NCBI GenBank assembly: GCA_012515075.1
Contig: JAAYZC010000003.1
Span: 1 to 64,000 of the forward strand
Source of the DNA: Thermoplasmatales archaeon
GTDB lineage: Archaea; Thermoplasmatota; Thermoplasmata; Methanomassiliicoccales; Methanomethylophilaceae
Direction: 5' to 3'
Length of the DNA stretch: 64,000 bases
Below are positions 1-9,881 of this stretch, piece after piece (the first letter of the stretch is position 1; each line of letters starts with the position of its first letter). Under the pieces are notes generated by a model that was not told where the DNA came from, did no database searches, and saw only the letters and a program-made list of their open reading frames with translations. The position numbers were made by a program, and so were the translations under genes.

Positions 1-452
1 ATCAGGGAGTGGGGACCATTACTCTAAACTCATATTGTTCTGCCAAGATCGTTCTCACTCTACACGAGAGGCCTTTGTCGGAGGGCGCCCCTGTCTCTTG
101 CAATCGATTATCTTGATCTGACACATGTGGTATGAGAACATTTTGTCGAACTCTCTCGGATGTGTTTTTTCAAGGATAGCCCCTCTGTCCAATCGATCTC
201 GCCGTTGAAGGCCTTTGGATTTTGAACGTACACGTGATCGATGACGGTTGCCGGATTCCGATGCTTACAATGAGTCTTTCGAACGTGCCCGTATCCGGAT
301 GGGTCCGTTGACGATGCGTGAGAGTACATCTGTCGTTATCATCGTTCTAGAAAGCATTGTGGACAGCTTGATATAATTTGAAATGTCCTTTTATAAAGGG
401 CGGGGGCGGCGACACCGAGTCCCGTGCCGACGTATGCATAGGAGGAGATCGT

Positions 453-716
453 ATGGAGGAGAAGTATTGTCAGAGCTGCAGCATGCCGATGACCGGAGCG
501 GAGGACATGTACGGCACGAATGCCGACGGCAGCAGGAGCGAGGACTATTGCCTGTATTGTTACGAGAACGGGGCGTTCACATGCGACTGTACGATGAACG
601 AGATGCTGGAGCACAGCCTCCCGTACATGGTGGAGGCCAATCCCGACCTCGATGAGGACAGTGCCCGCAAGATCCTGCTGGATTATTTCCCGATGATGAA
701 GCGTTGGAAGCAGTGA
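453..716 (+). CDS. Zinc-ribbon domain protein (putative zinc ribbon family)
   Basis: ORF with Cys pairs CQSC, CLYC, CDC; RBS ggaggag just upstream of ATG at 453 (internal to the listed 378..716 ORF). Confidence 0.75.
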   Translation: MEEKYCQSCSMPMTGAEDMYGTNADGSRSEDYCLYCYENGAFTCDCTMNEMLEHSLPYMVEANPDLDEDSARKILLDYFPMMKRWKQ

Positions 717-801
717 ACGCCTAGGCGATCGGCCGCGCCTACGGGAGCATGGAACATATATAACGTACGCAGACCGATACAGAGAGACAGGTGTTCTCGA
801 A

Positions 802-2574
802 ATGACGAAATGGATCTGTACGGTGTGCGGGCACATACACGAAGGAGACGGGCCTCCGGACACATGTCCGGTCTGCGGGAACCCCTCCGAGGTGTTCGTG
901 CCCTTGGAGAAGGTCTCGGAAAGCAGGAAGAGCGGGACCCCCTACCCGGAGATGGAATCATCCGCGGACCTTGTGGTCGTGGGAAGCGGTGCCGCGGGCC
1001 TTTCCGCCGCCGTCACCGCGATCGATAGGGGCGCCTCGGTGATGATCGTGGAGAAGGCGGCCCGCACGGGCGGGACCACCGCACGCTCGGGCGGGGGATA
1101 CTGGATACCCGGGAACCCCTATCAGAGGGAGATGGGGTACGCCGATGACAGGGGGGACTGCATCAGGTACATGGCGCGCTGCTCTTATCCCGAGCGCTAC
1201 GACCCGGAGGATCCGAATCTGGGACTTTCAGATAGGGAATACTCCCTGATAACAGTCTACTTCGACAGCGCCTCCGAGACGATCGAGCATTACGACCGCA
1301 TCGGCGCCCTGCACTCCACCGTGCGGATCAACTGGACAGGGAAACCCGACGTGGACTACATGGACCACCTGCCCGAGAACGGAGGCGTCCGCGGCCGTAC
1401 CCTCTTCCCGAAGAAGGATGACGGGAAGCAGGGCTGGGGAGTCGACATGATCGCTCACATGGAGAGGTGGGTCAGGTCCCGTGGGGCGAAGATCTTCACG
1501 GGATACCGCGCATCTTCGTTGATAATGGAGGACAGTGGGAGGGTGGCAGGCGTGACGGCCAGATCGGGAGACTACGAGATGCGCCTGAGGGCTCGCATGG
1601 GGGTCGTCTTCTGCAGCGGGGGCTACACCCACAATCCGGAATTCCTGCGGAACTTCCAGCCGGGCCCTGTGCTTGGCGGTTGCGCCACACCCACGAACAC
1701 CGGGGACTTCATACCCCTGGCGTGCTCCGCCGGAGCCAAGCTGGGCAACATGAACGGCGCCTTCCGCTCCCAGATAATCTTCGAGAAGGCTCTGGCCGAA
1801 CCGGAGGTCCCGGCCAACATCTTCTACATACCCGGGGACAGCGCGATCCTGGTGGACAGGCACGGGCAGAGGATCATGGACGAGAAGCGCAACTACAACG
1901 ACCGCGCCAGAATGCACTTCGAATGGGATGCGCAGAACGCCGAATGGAGGAATCTGCTCACATTCATGCTGTTCGACCAGAGGTGCGCCGACCTCTGGCA
2001 GGGGTCGCCCCCGTTCCCCAAGCAGGGGAAGGATGCCCCTCTGCCGGGATATCTGATGAAGGCCGACACCTGGGAGGGCCTGTGCTCGGAGATCTCCGGA
2101 CGCCTCGGGATGCTCTCCCGCAACACCGGCGGATTCTCCCTGGACCGGGACTTCCCGGACAACCTGAAGCGCACGGTGGACGAGTTCAACGCCTATGCCG
2201 GGGCGGGCAAGGATTCCATGTTCCACCGCGGGGACTACACGTACGACCGCGAATGGACCACCTTCCCGCCCAGGAACCCCGATGCCGTCTGGCCTCCGGA
2301 GGGCTCCAAGAACCCCACCATGCATCCGCTGGGCGAGGGGCCGTTCTACGCCATCATACTGGCATCCGGCACCCTGGACACCAACGGCGGCCCGGTCATA
2401 GACGGCAACGGTCGCGTGCTGGGTTGGGACGACATCCCCATAGAGGGGCTCTATGGTGCGGGCAACTGCATAGCGTCCCCAACCGCCGGCGCATACTGGG
2501 GCGGAGGGAGCACGATAGGCCCCGCGCTGACGTTCGGGCGCCTGGCAGCTCTGCATGCAACCCGCGGCATGTGA
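802..2574 (+). CDS. Rubredoxin-like domain fused to FAD-dependent oxidoreductase (fumarate reductase/3-ketosteroid dehydrogenase-like)
   Basis: N-terminal CTVCG...CPVCG rubredoxin knuckles followed by GSGAAGLSAA FAD-binding motif and C-terminal GAGNCIASPTAGAYWGGGSTIGPALTFG. Confidence 0.85.
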   Translation: MTKWICTVCGHIHEGDGPPDTCPVCGNPSEVFVPLEKVSESRKSGTPYPEMESSADLVVVGSGAAGLSAAVTAIDRGASVMIVEKAARTGGTTARSGGGYWIPGNPYQREMGYADDRGDCIRYMARCSYPERYDPEDPNLGLSDREYSLITVYFDSASETIEHYDRIGALHSTVRINWTGKPDVDYMDHLPENGGVRGRTLFPKKDDGKQGWGVDMIAHMERWVRSRGAKIFTGYRASSLIMEDSGRVAGVTARSGDYEMRLRARMGVVFCSGGYTHNPEFLRNFQPGPVLGGCATPTNTGDFIPLACSAGAKLGNMNGAFRSQIIFEKALAEPEVPANIFYIPGDSAILVDRHGQRIMDEKRNYNDRARMHFEWDAQNAEWRNLLTFMLFDQRCADLWQGSPPFPKQGKDAPLPGYLMKADTWEGLCSEISGRLGMLSRNTGGFSLDRDFPDNLKRTVDEFNAYAGAGKDSMFHRGDYTYDREWTTFPPRNPDAVWPPEGSKNPTMHPLGEGPFYAIILASGTLDTNGGPVIDGNGRVLGWDDIPIEGLYGAGNCIASPTAGAYWGGGSTIGPALTFGRLAALHATRGM

Positions 2575-2663
2575 TCTCGGGCCGCAGACCGCTGCGGGAT
2601 GATGGATGAAGAAGACGCGGCATCGGGTCATGCGATCCGATGCCGCGTAATTGGTTTTCGCCT

Positions 2664-4253
2664 TCAGGCCTCTATCCTGAGGATCCTCATGTCGCTTCCG
2701 ACCTCGCCGTTGGCCTTGAGGCCGAAGGTCCCCACCAGGACGTCCAGTATCGCCGGGGTGACGAACTCGGGCAGGCGGGGGCCCAGCATGATGTCCTTTA
2801 TGCCCAGGTGGAGCAGCGAGAGCAGCACAAGGCATGCCTTCTGCTCGAACCATGCTATGTTGAAGGACAGCGGGAGCTCGTTGATGCTCACACCAAAGGC
2901 CTTGGACAGCGCATCGGCTATGACCACGAGAGAGTAGCAGTCGTTGCACTGACCGGCGTCTATGACGCGGGGTATGCCTCCGATGTCTCCGAGACCCAAC
3001 TTGTTGTAGCGGTACTTGGCGCATCCCGCGGTCAATATGACCGTGTCCGCAGGAAGGGCCTTCGCGAACTCGGTGTAGTAGGTCCTGCCCTTCTCCCTGC
3101 CATCGCAGCCGGCCATGACGACGAACCTCTTGATCGCGCCCGTCTTCACGGCATCCACCACCTTGTCCGCCAGGGACAGCACCGTTCCGTGGGCCAATCC
3201 TATCACCAGCTCCATGTCGTCTATCTTCTCCGGGGGCTTGCACCCCTTGGCCATCATGATGATCTCGGAGAAGTCCTTGTCGCCGTTCACGTCCGCAGGT
3301 ATGTACTTCACCCCGGAGACCCCTGCGACACCGGTGGTGAACAGCCTGTCCTTGTACTCGTCGGTGGGTATGAGAACGCAGTTGGTGGTCAGCAGTATGG
3401 GTCCGTTGAAGGAGGCGAACTCCTTCTTCTGCTCGTACCAGGCACCGCCGTAGTTGCCCACCAGATTGTCGTACCTCTTGAGCTCGGGGTATGCGTTGGC
3501 CGGGAGCATCTCGCCGTGGGTGTAGACATCGATGCCCGTGCCCCTGGTCTGCTCCAGGAGCATCCTGAGGTCCTTCAGGTCGTGGCCGGAGATCAGGATG
3601 CCGGGGTTCTTGCCGACACCTGTCTTCACCACGGTTATCTCGGGGGTGCCGAAGGTGTCGGTGTTGGCCTTGTCCAGGAGGGCCATGCACGTGACTCCCG
3701 CCTCGCCGCATTCCATGTTGAGTGCGACCAGTTCATCGGCCGACAGGTCCTTCCTTATGGCTGCCAGGCCCTTCCTGAGGAACGCCTCCACCTCTTCGTC
3801 GGTCCTTCCGAGGACCACGGCATGGTGGTAGTAGGCTGCCAGTCCCTTTAGTCCGGCCAGCAGGAGCTCCTTCAGGGAGCGCAGGTCGGCGTTCCTGTCG
3901 AAGGATTCGATGCCCACTCCCTCGGGGGGATGGGAGGTCCCGCAGAAGTGGCATGCCGCATCCAGCTCCTTTATCAGAGCCTTGTTCTCCCTGAAACAGC
4001 TCTGGATGGTATCCAGATCGAAGTTGGTGTTGGTAAGTGTCATGAACAGCCCGTCCGCCACTCTGGCGTCTATATCGGCCAGGACGTCCGCGGGCAGATC
4101 CTTCTCCTCTGCGGCCTTGGACAGGACCATGAGCGACTGTATCAGGAGGTCCTGGGCATCCGCTACTTCCGGTGTCTTGCCGCAGACCCCTATCTTCGTG
4201 CATCCTCCGTTCTTTATCGTCTCTTCACATTGTCTGCATCTCATATGATTCAC
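2664..4253 (-). CDS. hcp: Hydroxylamine reductase / hybrid cluster protein
   Basis: N-terminal CRQCEE...GGCTKIGVCGKTPEVADAQDLL Hcp signature and full-length prismane-type sequence (529 aa). Confidence 0.93.
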   Translation of the reverse strand: MNHMRCRQCEETIKNGGCTKIGVCGKTPEVADAQDLLIQSLMVLSKAAEEKDLPADVLADIDARVADGLFMTLTNTNFDLDTIQSCFRENKALIKELDAACHFCGTSHPPEGVGIESFDRNADLRSLKELLLAGLKGLAAYYHHAVVLGRTDEEVEAFLRKGLAAIRKDLSADELVALNMECGEAGVTCMALLDKANTDTFGTPEITVVKTGVGKNPGILISGHDLKDLRMLLEQTRGTGIDVYTHGEMLPANAYPELKRYDNLVGNYGGAWYEQKKEFASFNGPILLTTNCVLIPTDEYKDRLFTTGVAGVSGVKYIPADVNGDKDFSEIIMMAKGCKPPEKIDDMELVIGLAHGTVLSLADKVVDAVKTGAIKRFVVMAGCDGREKGRTYYTEFAKALPADTVILTAGCAKYRYNKLGLGDIGGIPRVIDAGQCNDCYSLVVIADALSKAFGVSINELPLSFNIAWFEQKACLVLLSLLHLGIKDIMLGPRLPEFVTPAILDVLVGTFGLKANGEVGSDMRILRIEA

Positions 4254-4325
4254 CTTTCACGGTTCCCTGTGTAATCCGATAAGAGGTCCGCATTGACATG
4301 CATCTCTCGGATATCGACAGTATGC

Positions 4326-4346
4326 TAGGTATCTAATGTATACCTA
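4326..4346. promoter_or_regulatory. Candidate operator upstream of hcp
   Basis: Perfect 7-bp inverted repeat TAGGTAT-CTAATGT-ATACCTA abutting a TATA-like TTTATACG on the minus strand. Confidence 0.45.
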
Positions 4347-4446
4347 CGTATAAATGGTAGAGGGTTTCCCCGCGTATACCCTATGAATCGAGTCTCCTAG
4401 GGGCGGACCCGCAGATAACAGGAGCCGTGCAGGCAGGGGGCGGGGA

Positions 4447-5526
4447 TCACCTTCCGTCGTCCGAGTTGCCCGGGGAGAAGTATCTCCTCCCACGGGACAT
4501 CAGGTCCGCGAATTCCGAGGGGTCCTCGCTGAGGGATGCCCTGCGGAGGTCCTCCACCGCCCCGCTGAACATCCCCCACATCCCCTGGCTGTTCGAATTG
4601 AGACGCTGTATCTCGTAGTAAAGCATGGGGTCCTCGAGCGCCACCGAACGGTTAGCCTCGAGGTTCTTGTTGAAGGTGGTGCTGGCCACGGACATCATGT
4701 CCTCGAAGGATATGCCCGACCTCTCCAGGACCGTGAAGAACGCGATGTTCACGGCGTGGCTCAGACCAAGGACGTAGGACATGTACGCGTCGTGATCCTC
4801 CACCGGCATCCTCCTTATGTGCGCCCCGTATCCCCCGAACAGCTCGAGTGCCGCCTCCGATGCACGGGGGCAGCCGCAGTCGCAGATTATAAGGTTGCGG
4901 CCGTACATCGACGCCGCGGAGGGTCCGAACATGGGGTGCAGCGAACAGACCTCCCTCCTGGATGCCATCTCCCTGATGGTGTCGCAGAACGGGGACTTCA
5001 GAGAGGACACGTCCATTATCAGCGTGTCCGGTCCGCATATACCGTCGAGCTCCGAGAGGACCCCTTCCACCGCATGTATGGGTGTGGAGATGATAACCAC
5101 GTCCGCGAGGGCGGCATCACGGATGCCCAGACCGTTGTCCGAGCCCGGATCGACGATGTCCAGACGGTGACCTGACGCCCCCAGCAGATGGGCGAACCAT
5201 GCGCCCATCCTCCCGCCTCCTCCGACTATGCATATCCTCAGGGATGATCCTCTCCGGGGCATGCGGGACAGCAGCTCGGCGGATTCCTTGACCAGAGCGC
5301 GGCATACCGACTCCGCTGTGTCCGGATCCGTCCCGTTATCGGAAGCCATCCTGCTGTACCTCTCCAGAGCTGCCTTCTCGGCGGAAGGGTCCACGGCGGG
5401 AAGCCCCGCATCGGTTCTGAGGGAGCCTTCCCTCAGGGCCGCATCCCTGCGCATGCGTATCAGCTCCATTATGCGGGCGTCTATCTCCGCCGTGCCGGCG
5501 GGCCCCGATGCCTCCTCGGAGCTCAT
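4447..5526 (-). CDS. tyrA: Prephenate dehydrogenase with N-terminal chorismate mutase-like helical domain
   Basis: IVGGGGRMGAWFAHLL Rossmann motif, SLHPMFGPSA motif; N-terminal AroQ-like region; ATGA overlap with upstream gene. Confidence 0.8.
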   Translation of the reverse strand: MSSEEASGPAGTAEIDARIMELIRMRRDAALREGSLRTDAGLPAVDPSAEKAALERYSRMASDNGTDPDTAESVCRALVKESAELLSRMPRRGSSLRICIVGGGGRMGAWFAHLLGASGHRLDIVDPGSDNGLGIRDAALADVVIISTPIHAVEGVLSELDGICGPDTLIMDVSSLKSPFCDTIREMASRREVCSLHPMFGPSAASMYGRNLIICDCGCPRASEAALELFGGYGAHIRRMPVEDHDAYMSYVLGLSHAVNIAFFTVLERSGISFEDMMSVASTTFNKNLEANRSVALEDPMLYYEIQRLNSNSQGMWGMFSGAVEDLRRASLSEDPSEFADLMSRGRRYFSPGNSDDGR

Positions 5527-6314
5527 CCCAGCAACCTCATGGCCTCTTCCACGTCCGCTCCGTGGAGGACCATCTCGGAGATGGCCGCGGCCATCCCCCG
5601 CACGTCCGAATGCTGGAACACGTTGCGCCCGATGGAGACACCTTTTCCTCCCGCCTCCAGAGAATCGTGGACCATGTTCAGGATGTCCCTGACCGAGCCC
5701 ATCTTCGGCCCTCCGGCTATCAGAACGGGGATCAGGGCCCCCCTGACTACCTCCCTGAACGAATCGATGTCCCCCGTGTAGCTGACCTTAACCAGGTCGG
5801 CGCCGATCTCGCAGCCGACCCTCGCCGCGTGGGCCACAAGCTCGGGGTCGAAAGGGTCCTTTATGCCCGGGCCGCGGGGGTATGCCATGACGATCAACGG
5901 AATCCCCCACTCCATGCACTTGGAGGACACCCCGCCTATGTCCGAAAGCATCCTGGCCTCGTCCTCGCTGCCGAGGTTTATATGCACGGACACCGCGTCG
6001 GCGCCCATCTTGATGGCGTCCTCCACCGTCGCCACGAGCACCTTGCTGTTCGAAGCGGAGCCGAAGTCCGTGGAAGCCGAAAGATGCAGTATCAGGCCCA
6101 CATCGTGACCGCTGCTCCTATGCCCCTGGGGAACTATGCCGCGCTGCATCAGAACCGCCGTGGCGCCCCCGTCCACCACCGAGCTGACCGTGTGCTTCAT
6201 GTCTATCAGTCCGGGTATGGGGCCGATGGACATGCCATGGTCGAGAGGCACTATGACGGCATTCCCGCTGTTCCTGTCCATTATCCTCTCCATCCTTATG
6301 CTCTTTCCGAACAT
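5523..6314 (-). CDS. 2-amino-3,7-dideoxy-D-threo-hept-6-ulosonate synthase (archaeal ADH synthase)
   Basis: VIVPLDHGMSIGPIPGL ... LIAGGPKMGS; adjacent to tyrA; start at MFGKSIRMERI. Confidence 0.9.
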   Translation of the reverse strand: MFGKSIRMERIMDRNSGNAVIVPLDHGMSIGPIPGLIDMKHTVSSVVDGGATAVLMQRGIVPQGHRSSGHDVGLILHLSASTDFGSASNSKVLVATVEDAIKMGADAVSVHINLGSEDEARMLSDIGGVSSKCMEWGIPLIVMAYPRGPGIKDPFDPELVAHAARVGCEIGADLVKVSYTGDIDSFREVVRGALIPVLIAGGPKMGSVRDILNMVHDSLEAGGKGVSIGRNVFQHSDVRGMAAAISEMVLHGADVEEAMRLLG

Positions 6315-6322
6315 GTCTGTCA

Positions 6323-6343
6323 CCGTGCTACGTGTTAGCACGG
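6323..6343. promoter_or_regulatory. Candidate operator or leader hairpin upstream of ADH synthase/tyrA
   Basis: Perfect 8-bp inverted repeat CCGTGCTA-CGTGT-TAGCACGG between a TATA-like element and the start codon at 6314. Confidence 0.5.
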
Positions 6344-6438
6344 CACACTATATCAATGTTTTGCAGAGGCCGTGCCGTACGTCTGATCCTGGAACAAACG
6401 CTTAAAGGACCATCATCATATTGTACATAGGTGAAGAT

Positions 6439-7773
6439 GTGAACAGGGGCTTCTTGCTCATAGTAGCGGCGGTGGCCGCAATGGTCGCCGTGGGAGGTGT
6501 GCTGGCATCGGGTGTGCTCCATCAGGGAACGGACTACGAGGGGAGGACTGTCACCCTCATAGACCATCTGGACAGAGGAGAATACGATGAGGTCTTTGAA
6601 ATGTTCGACGACACCATGAAAGAGGACCCCTCCGCCAAAAACCTGCAGGCCACCTGGGAAGAGCATATACTAAGCAATTACGGACAGTTCGGCACGATAG
6701 AGGAGATCGATTACACCGATCAAACGCCCTACAGAATCGCCCAGGCATACTGCCATTTCATGTACGGCGGCTTGTGCATAACCGTTGTTTACAACATAGG
6801 GGGAACCGTGGCAGGACTGTTCTTCGGACCCTGGAACACAGATGATGACATGAATCTGCCCGAAGGTCTGAAGGAATCCGACGTCCTGATTAACAAAGGG
6901 ACGGAATGGGAGCTTGCCGGAAAGCTGACCGGACTCACTGGAGGGATTACAGGGACGGCCGCCGTGCTCGTACACGGCTCGGGACCCAGCGACATGGACG
7001 AGACGATCTACACCAACAAGCCCTTTCGCGACCTGGCATGGGGGCTCGCGGAGAGCGGCATCGATGTCCTGAGGTACGACAAGAGGACGTATGCGCACGG
7101 GGCGGCCATGGCCTCCATGGACAAGCTGACCGTGGAGGAGGAGACCATCCAGGACGCCATCGCCGCGGGGGTTATGCTCAGGGAGATGGGATACGAGAAC
7201 GTGTATCTGATCGGACACAGCATGGGCGGCATGCTGGCCCCCCGCATCCTCGAGGAGTGCCCCGGGACGTTCGACGGATTCGTCTCGATGGCCGGGAGCC
7301 CGCGCACCCTGACCGAGATAATCATCGACCAGAACCGGGCCGCCATAGAGGAGCTGGAGGGAGAGCAGAGGGAGTACTACGAGGGATTGATAGAAGCGGA
7401 GATCGGGAAGCTGGACCTCATGGACCGGTGGACGGAGCAGGAGCTTCTGTCGAACACCGTGTTCAGCCTGCCGGCCTACTACGTGAAGGAGATGAACTCC
7501 CATGACGCCGCGGAGGCGGCCAGGGGGCTTGACGTCCCCATGCTGTTCGTCCAGGGTTCGGCGGACTTCCAGGTCTCCGTCGAGAAGGACTACGAAGCGT
7601 GGCGCGACGCGATGAAGGGAGAGTCTTCGGCGGGGTTCATACTGTACCCCGGGCTCAATCATCTGTTCATGGTGTCCCAGGGCGACGACGCGGGCACGCT
7701 GAGGGAATACGCCCAGAAGGGCACCGTCAGCAACACGGTGATCGAGGACATCGCGGAGTTCATACTGGGATGA
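6439..7773 (+). CDS. Exported alpha/beta hydrolase with N-terminal DUF3887-like domain
   Basis: N-terminal hydrophobic signal, LIGHSMGG nucleophile elbow, C-terminal NHLF His. Confidence 0.8.
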   Translation: MNRGFLLIVAAVAAMVAVGGVLASGVLHQGTDYEGRTVTLIDHLDRGEYDEVFEMFDDTMKEDPSAKNLQATWEEHILSNYGQFGTIEEIDYTDQTPYRIAQAYCHFMYGGLCITVVYNIGGTVAGLFFGPWNTDDDMNLPEGLKESDVLINKGTEWELAGKLTGLTGGITGTAAVLVHGSGPSDMDETIYTNKPFRDLAWGLAESGIDVLRYDKRTYAHGAAMASMDKLTVEEETIQDAIAAGVMLREMGYENVYLIGHSMGGMLAPRILEECPGTFDGFVSMAGSPRTLTEIIIDQNRAAIEELEGEQREYYEGLIEAEIGKLDLMDRWTEQELLSNTVFSLPAYYVKEMNSHDAAEAARGLDVPMLFVQGSADFQVSVEKDYEAWRDAMKGESSAGFILYPGLNHLFMVSQGDDAGTLREYAQKGTVSNTVIEDIAEFILG

Positions 7774-7838
7774 TCCGAGCATGCGTCGGACATTTCGGGC
7801 AGGATAATATAGACGTCTGGAGATGAAGGGAGGATACC

Positions 7839-8363
7839 ATGAAAACCATCAAAGACTTCGTCACGGACATACCGAACTTCCCGAAAGAGGGGATAATCTT
7901 CAGGGACGTCACCACGATCCTGAAAGACCCGGAGGGACTGAGGCTGGCGATAGACGGGCTCTCGGACATGCTGAAGGACGTGGAGTTCGACATGGTGGCC
8001 GGATCGGAGTCCAGGGGATTCATATTCGGGGCGCCGATAGCGTACAATTTCAACAAGGGCTTGGTGATCGTCCGCAAGAAGGGGAAGCTTCCCAGGGAGC
8101 ACATAGCCCAGGAGTACGACCTGGAGTACGGCACGGCCACCCTCGAGATGCACACAGACTCCATAGAGCCGGGGCAGAAGGTCGTCATCATCGACGACCT
8201 GATAGCCACGGGCGGGACGACGGAGGCCATGATAAAGATGATCGAGAAGCTCGGCGGCGAGGTCGTGAAGATCTGCTTCGTCATAGAACTCGAGGGCCTG
8301 GATGGTAGGAAGAGGCTCGCCGGATACGATGTGGAGTCGCTTGCGATCTACGAAGGCAGATGA
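7839..8363 (+). CDS. apt: Adenine phosphoribosyltransferase
   Basis: VVIIDDLIATGGT PRPP-binding motif, GSESRGFIFGAPIA, RKKGKLP. Confidence 0.92.
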   Translation: MKTIKDFVTDIPNFPKEGIIFRDVTTILKDPEGLRLAIDGLSDMLKDVEFDMVAGSESRGFIFGAPIAYNFNKGLVIVRKKGKLPREHIAQEYDLEYGTATLEMHTDSIEPGQKVVIIDDLIATGGTTEAMIKMIEKLGGEVVKICFVIELEGLDGRKRLAGYDVESLAIYEGR

Positions 8364-8417
8364 CCCCGGGCGCGGGCATTCAGCAGACAGATATAGTCGC
8401 ACGGCGATGATATAAAC

Positions 8418-9872
8418 GTGGGCATCCTGGACGTGTTGATAGCTGACATAGGCGTCACCATTGTGATAGTTGACGCTGTGCTCATAATCATGATGATGTT
8501 CTGGGAACGCTCGGATCCCAGATCCGTCCTGGTATGGGCCGTGGTTATGCTCTTCCTTCCGCTGGTCGGGTTCGTGGCCTACCTGGTGGTAGGCCAGACC
8601 TTCTACACAAAATGGAGCTTCAAATCCAAGAGAGTCTCCGACGCCCATGCGGTGCGCGCGTTGTCCAGACAGCTCGAGGCCGTGCGCCGTGAGATGGACG
8701 CCGACCCCCGCTTCTGCGAACGCCTGAGGTTCGCCGGCACATTGACCGGATCGGGCGCCGGTGCGTACTCCAACCGGAACCGGGTCACCCTTTTCACGGA
8801 CGGGCGCGAGAAGTTCGATTCCCTCTTCGAGGACCTCAGGAACGCCAAGGAGCACATAAACTTCGAATACTACATAATAAGGAACGATGAGCTGGCCGAC
8901 GAGCTGATGGACATACTGTCGGAGAGGGCGGCGGCGGGTGTCGAGGTCCGGCTGATGGTTGATGCCATCGGGAGCAACAGTCCCAAGAACAGAATCAGGG
9001 AGTTCAAGGAGGCCGGGGGGAAGTACACGCTCTTCCACAGCACCCTCACGGTGCTCCTGAGCCCGCGCAAGAACAACCGCAACCACCGCAAGGTGGCCGT
9101 GATAGACGGGAAGGTGGCGTACATAGGCGGGTTCAACGTCGGCACGGAGTATCTGGGCCTGGGGCCCCTGGGTTACTGGAGGGACTCCGCTGTCAGGATC
9201 GAGGGGGACTGCATACTGCACATCCAGAGCAAGTTCCTGTCCGATTGGAGGTACGCCACCAGGGAGGACATCGTCACCGAGGAGAGATTCTATAGAAACA
9301 TCGGACCCGCCCCGGGCGGCGATGACGGTGTCCAGATGGTGTCGGGAGGGCCGGACTGCGCGGATCTAAACCCCATACACATACAGTATCTTAATATGAT
9401 AACGAAGGCCGAGAGCACCCTGTACATACACACGCCCTATCTGTCCCTGGATCCCTCGCTGATAGACGCGCTGAGGATATCCGCCATGTCCGGAACGGAT
9501 GTAAGGATAATGATCCCGGACAAGCCGGACCACCCCTTCGTGTTCTGGAACAACCGCTACAACGCCGACCTGCTGATGAGATGCGGGGTGAGGGTCTTCC
9601 AGTATCGGAAGGGATTCGTCCATTCGAAGACCGTGGTAGCCGACGGTAGGTACTGCTCGGTCGGGTCCGCCAACTTCGACATAAGGAGCATGAAGCTGAA
9701 CTTCGAGACCAACGCGATGATCTACTCCGAGAGGGTGGGCAGTATGATGAAGGAGGCGTTCGAAACGGACCTGGAGGATTGCGTGGAATACACCCGTGAG
9801 GACTATGCGGGGAGGACCACCGTCGAGAGATTCAGGACGGGCGTCTCACGTATGTTCAGCGGACAGGTCTGA
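8418..9872 (+). CDS. cls: Cardiolipin synthase / phospholipase D family protein
   Basis: Two HKD motifs (NHRKVAVIDGKVAYIGGFN; HSKTVVADGRYCSVGSANFD), N-terminal transmembrane helices; GTG start. Confidence 0.9.
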   Translation: MGILDVLIADIGVTIVIVDAVLIIMMMFWERSDPRSVLVWAVVMLFLPLVGFVAYLVVGQTFYTKWSFKSKRVSDAHAVRALSRQLEAVRREMDADPRFCERLRFAGTLTGSGAGAYSNRNRVTLFTDGREKFDSLFEDLRNAKEHINFEYYIIRNDELADELMDILSERAAAGVEVRLMVDAIGSNSPKNRIREFKEAGGKYTLFHSTLTVLLSPRKNNRNHRKVAVIDGKVAYIGGFNVGTEYLGLGPLGYWRDSAVRIEGDCILHIQSKFLSDWRYATREDIVTEERFYRNIGPAPGGDDGVQMVSGGPDCADLNPIHIQYLNMITKAESTLYIHTPYLSLDPSLIDALRISAMSGTDVRIMIPDKPDHPFVFWNNRYNADLLMRCGVRVFQYRKGFVHSKTVVADGRYCSVGSANFDIRSMKLNFETNAMIYSERVGSMMKEAFETDLEDCVEYTREDYAGRTTVERFRTGVSRMFSGQV

Positions 9873-9881
9873 GCTCCTGGA

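Noticed and set aside
108-329. 73-aa minus-strand ORF near the window edge
   Set aside because: No recognisable motif and unusual composition; 1-450 looks intergenic or possibly degraded, but I cannot support a call
1228-3711. 827-aa minus-strand ORF antisense to the FAD reductase and overlapping hcp
   Set aside because: High-GC antisense open frame with low-complexity Gly/Arg/His composition; overlaps two convincing genes
2664-4253. Considered whether this prismane-fold protein is the missing CODH subunit
   Set aside because: The N-terminal CxxC-x(n)-CGKTPE signature and overall sequence match hybrid cluster protein, not CODH
7659-9221. 520-aa minus-strand ORF antisense to apt/cls
   Set aside because: No motifs; overlaps two well-supported genes
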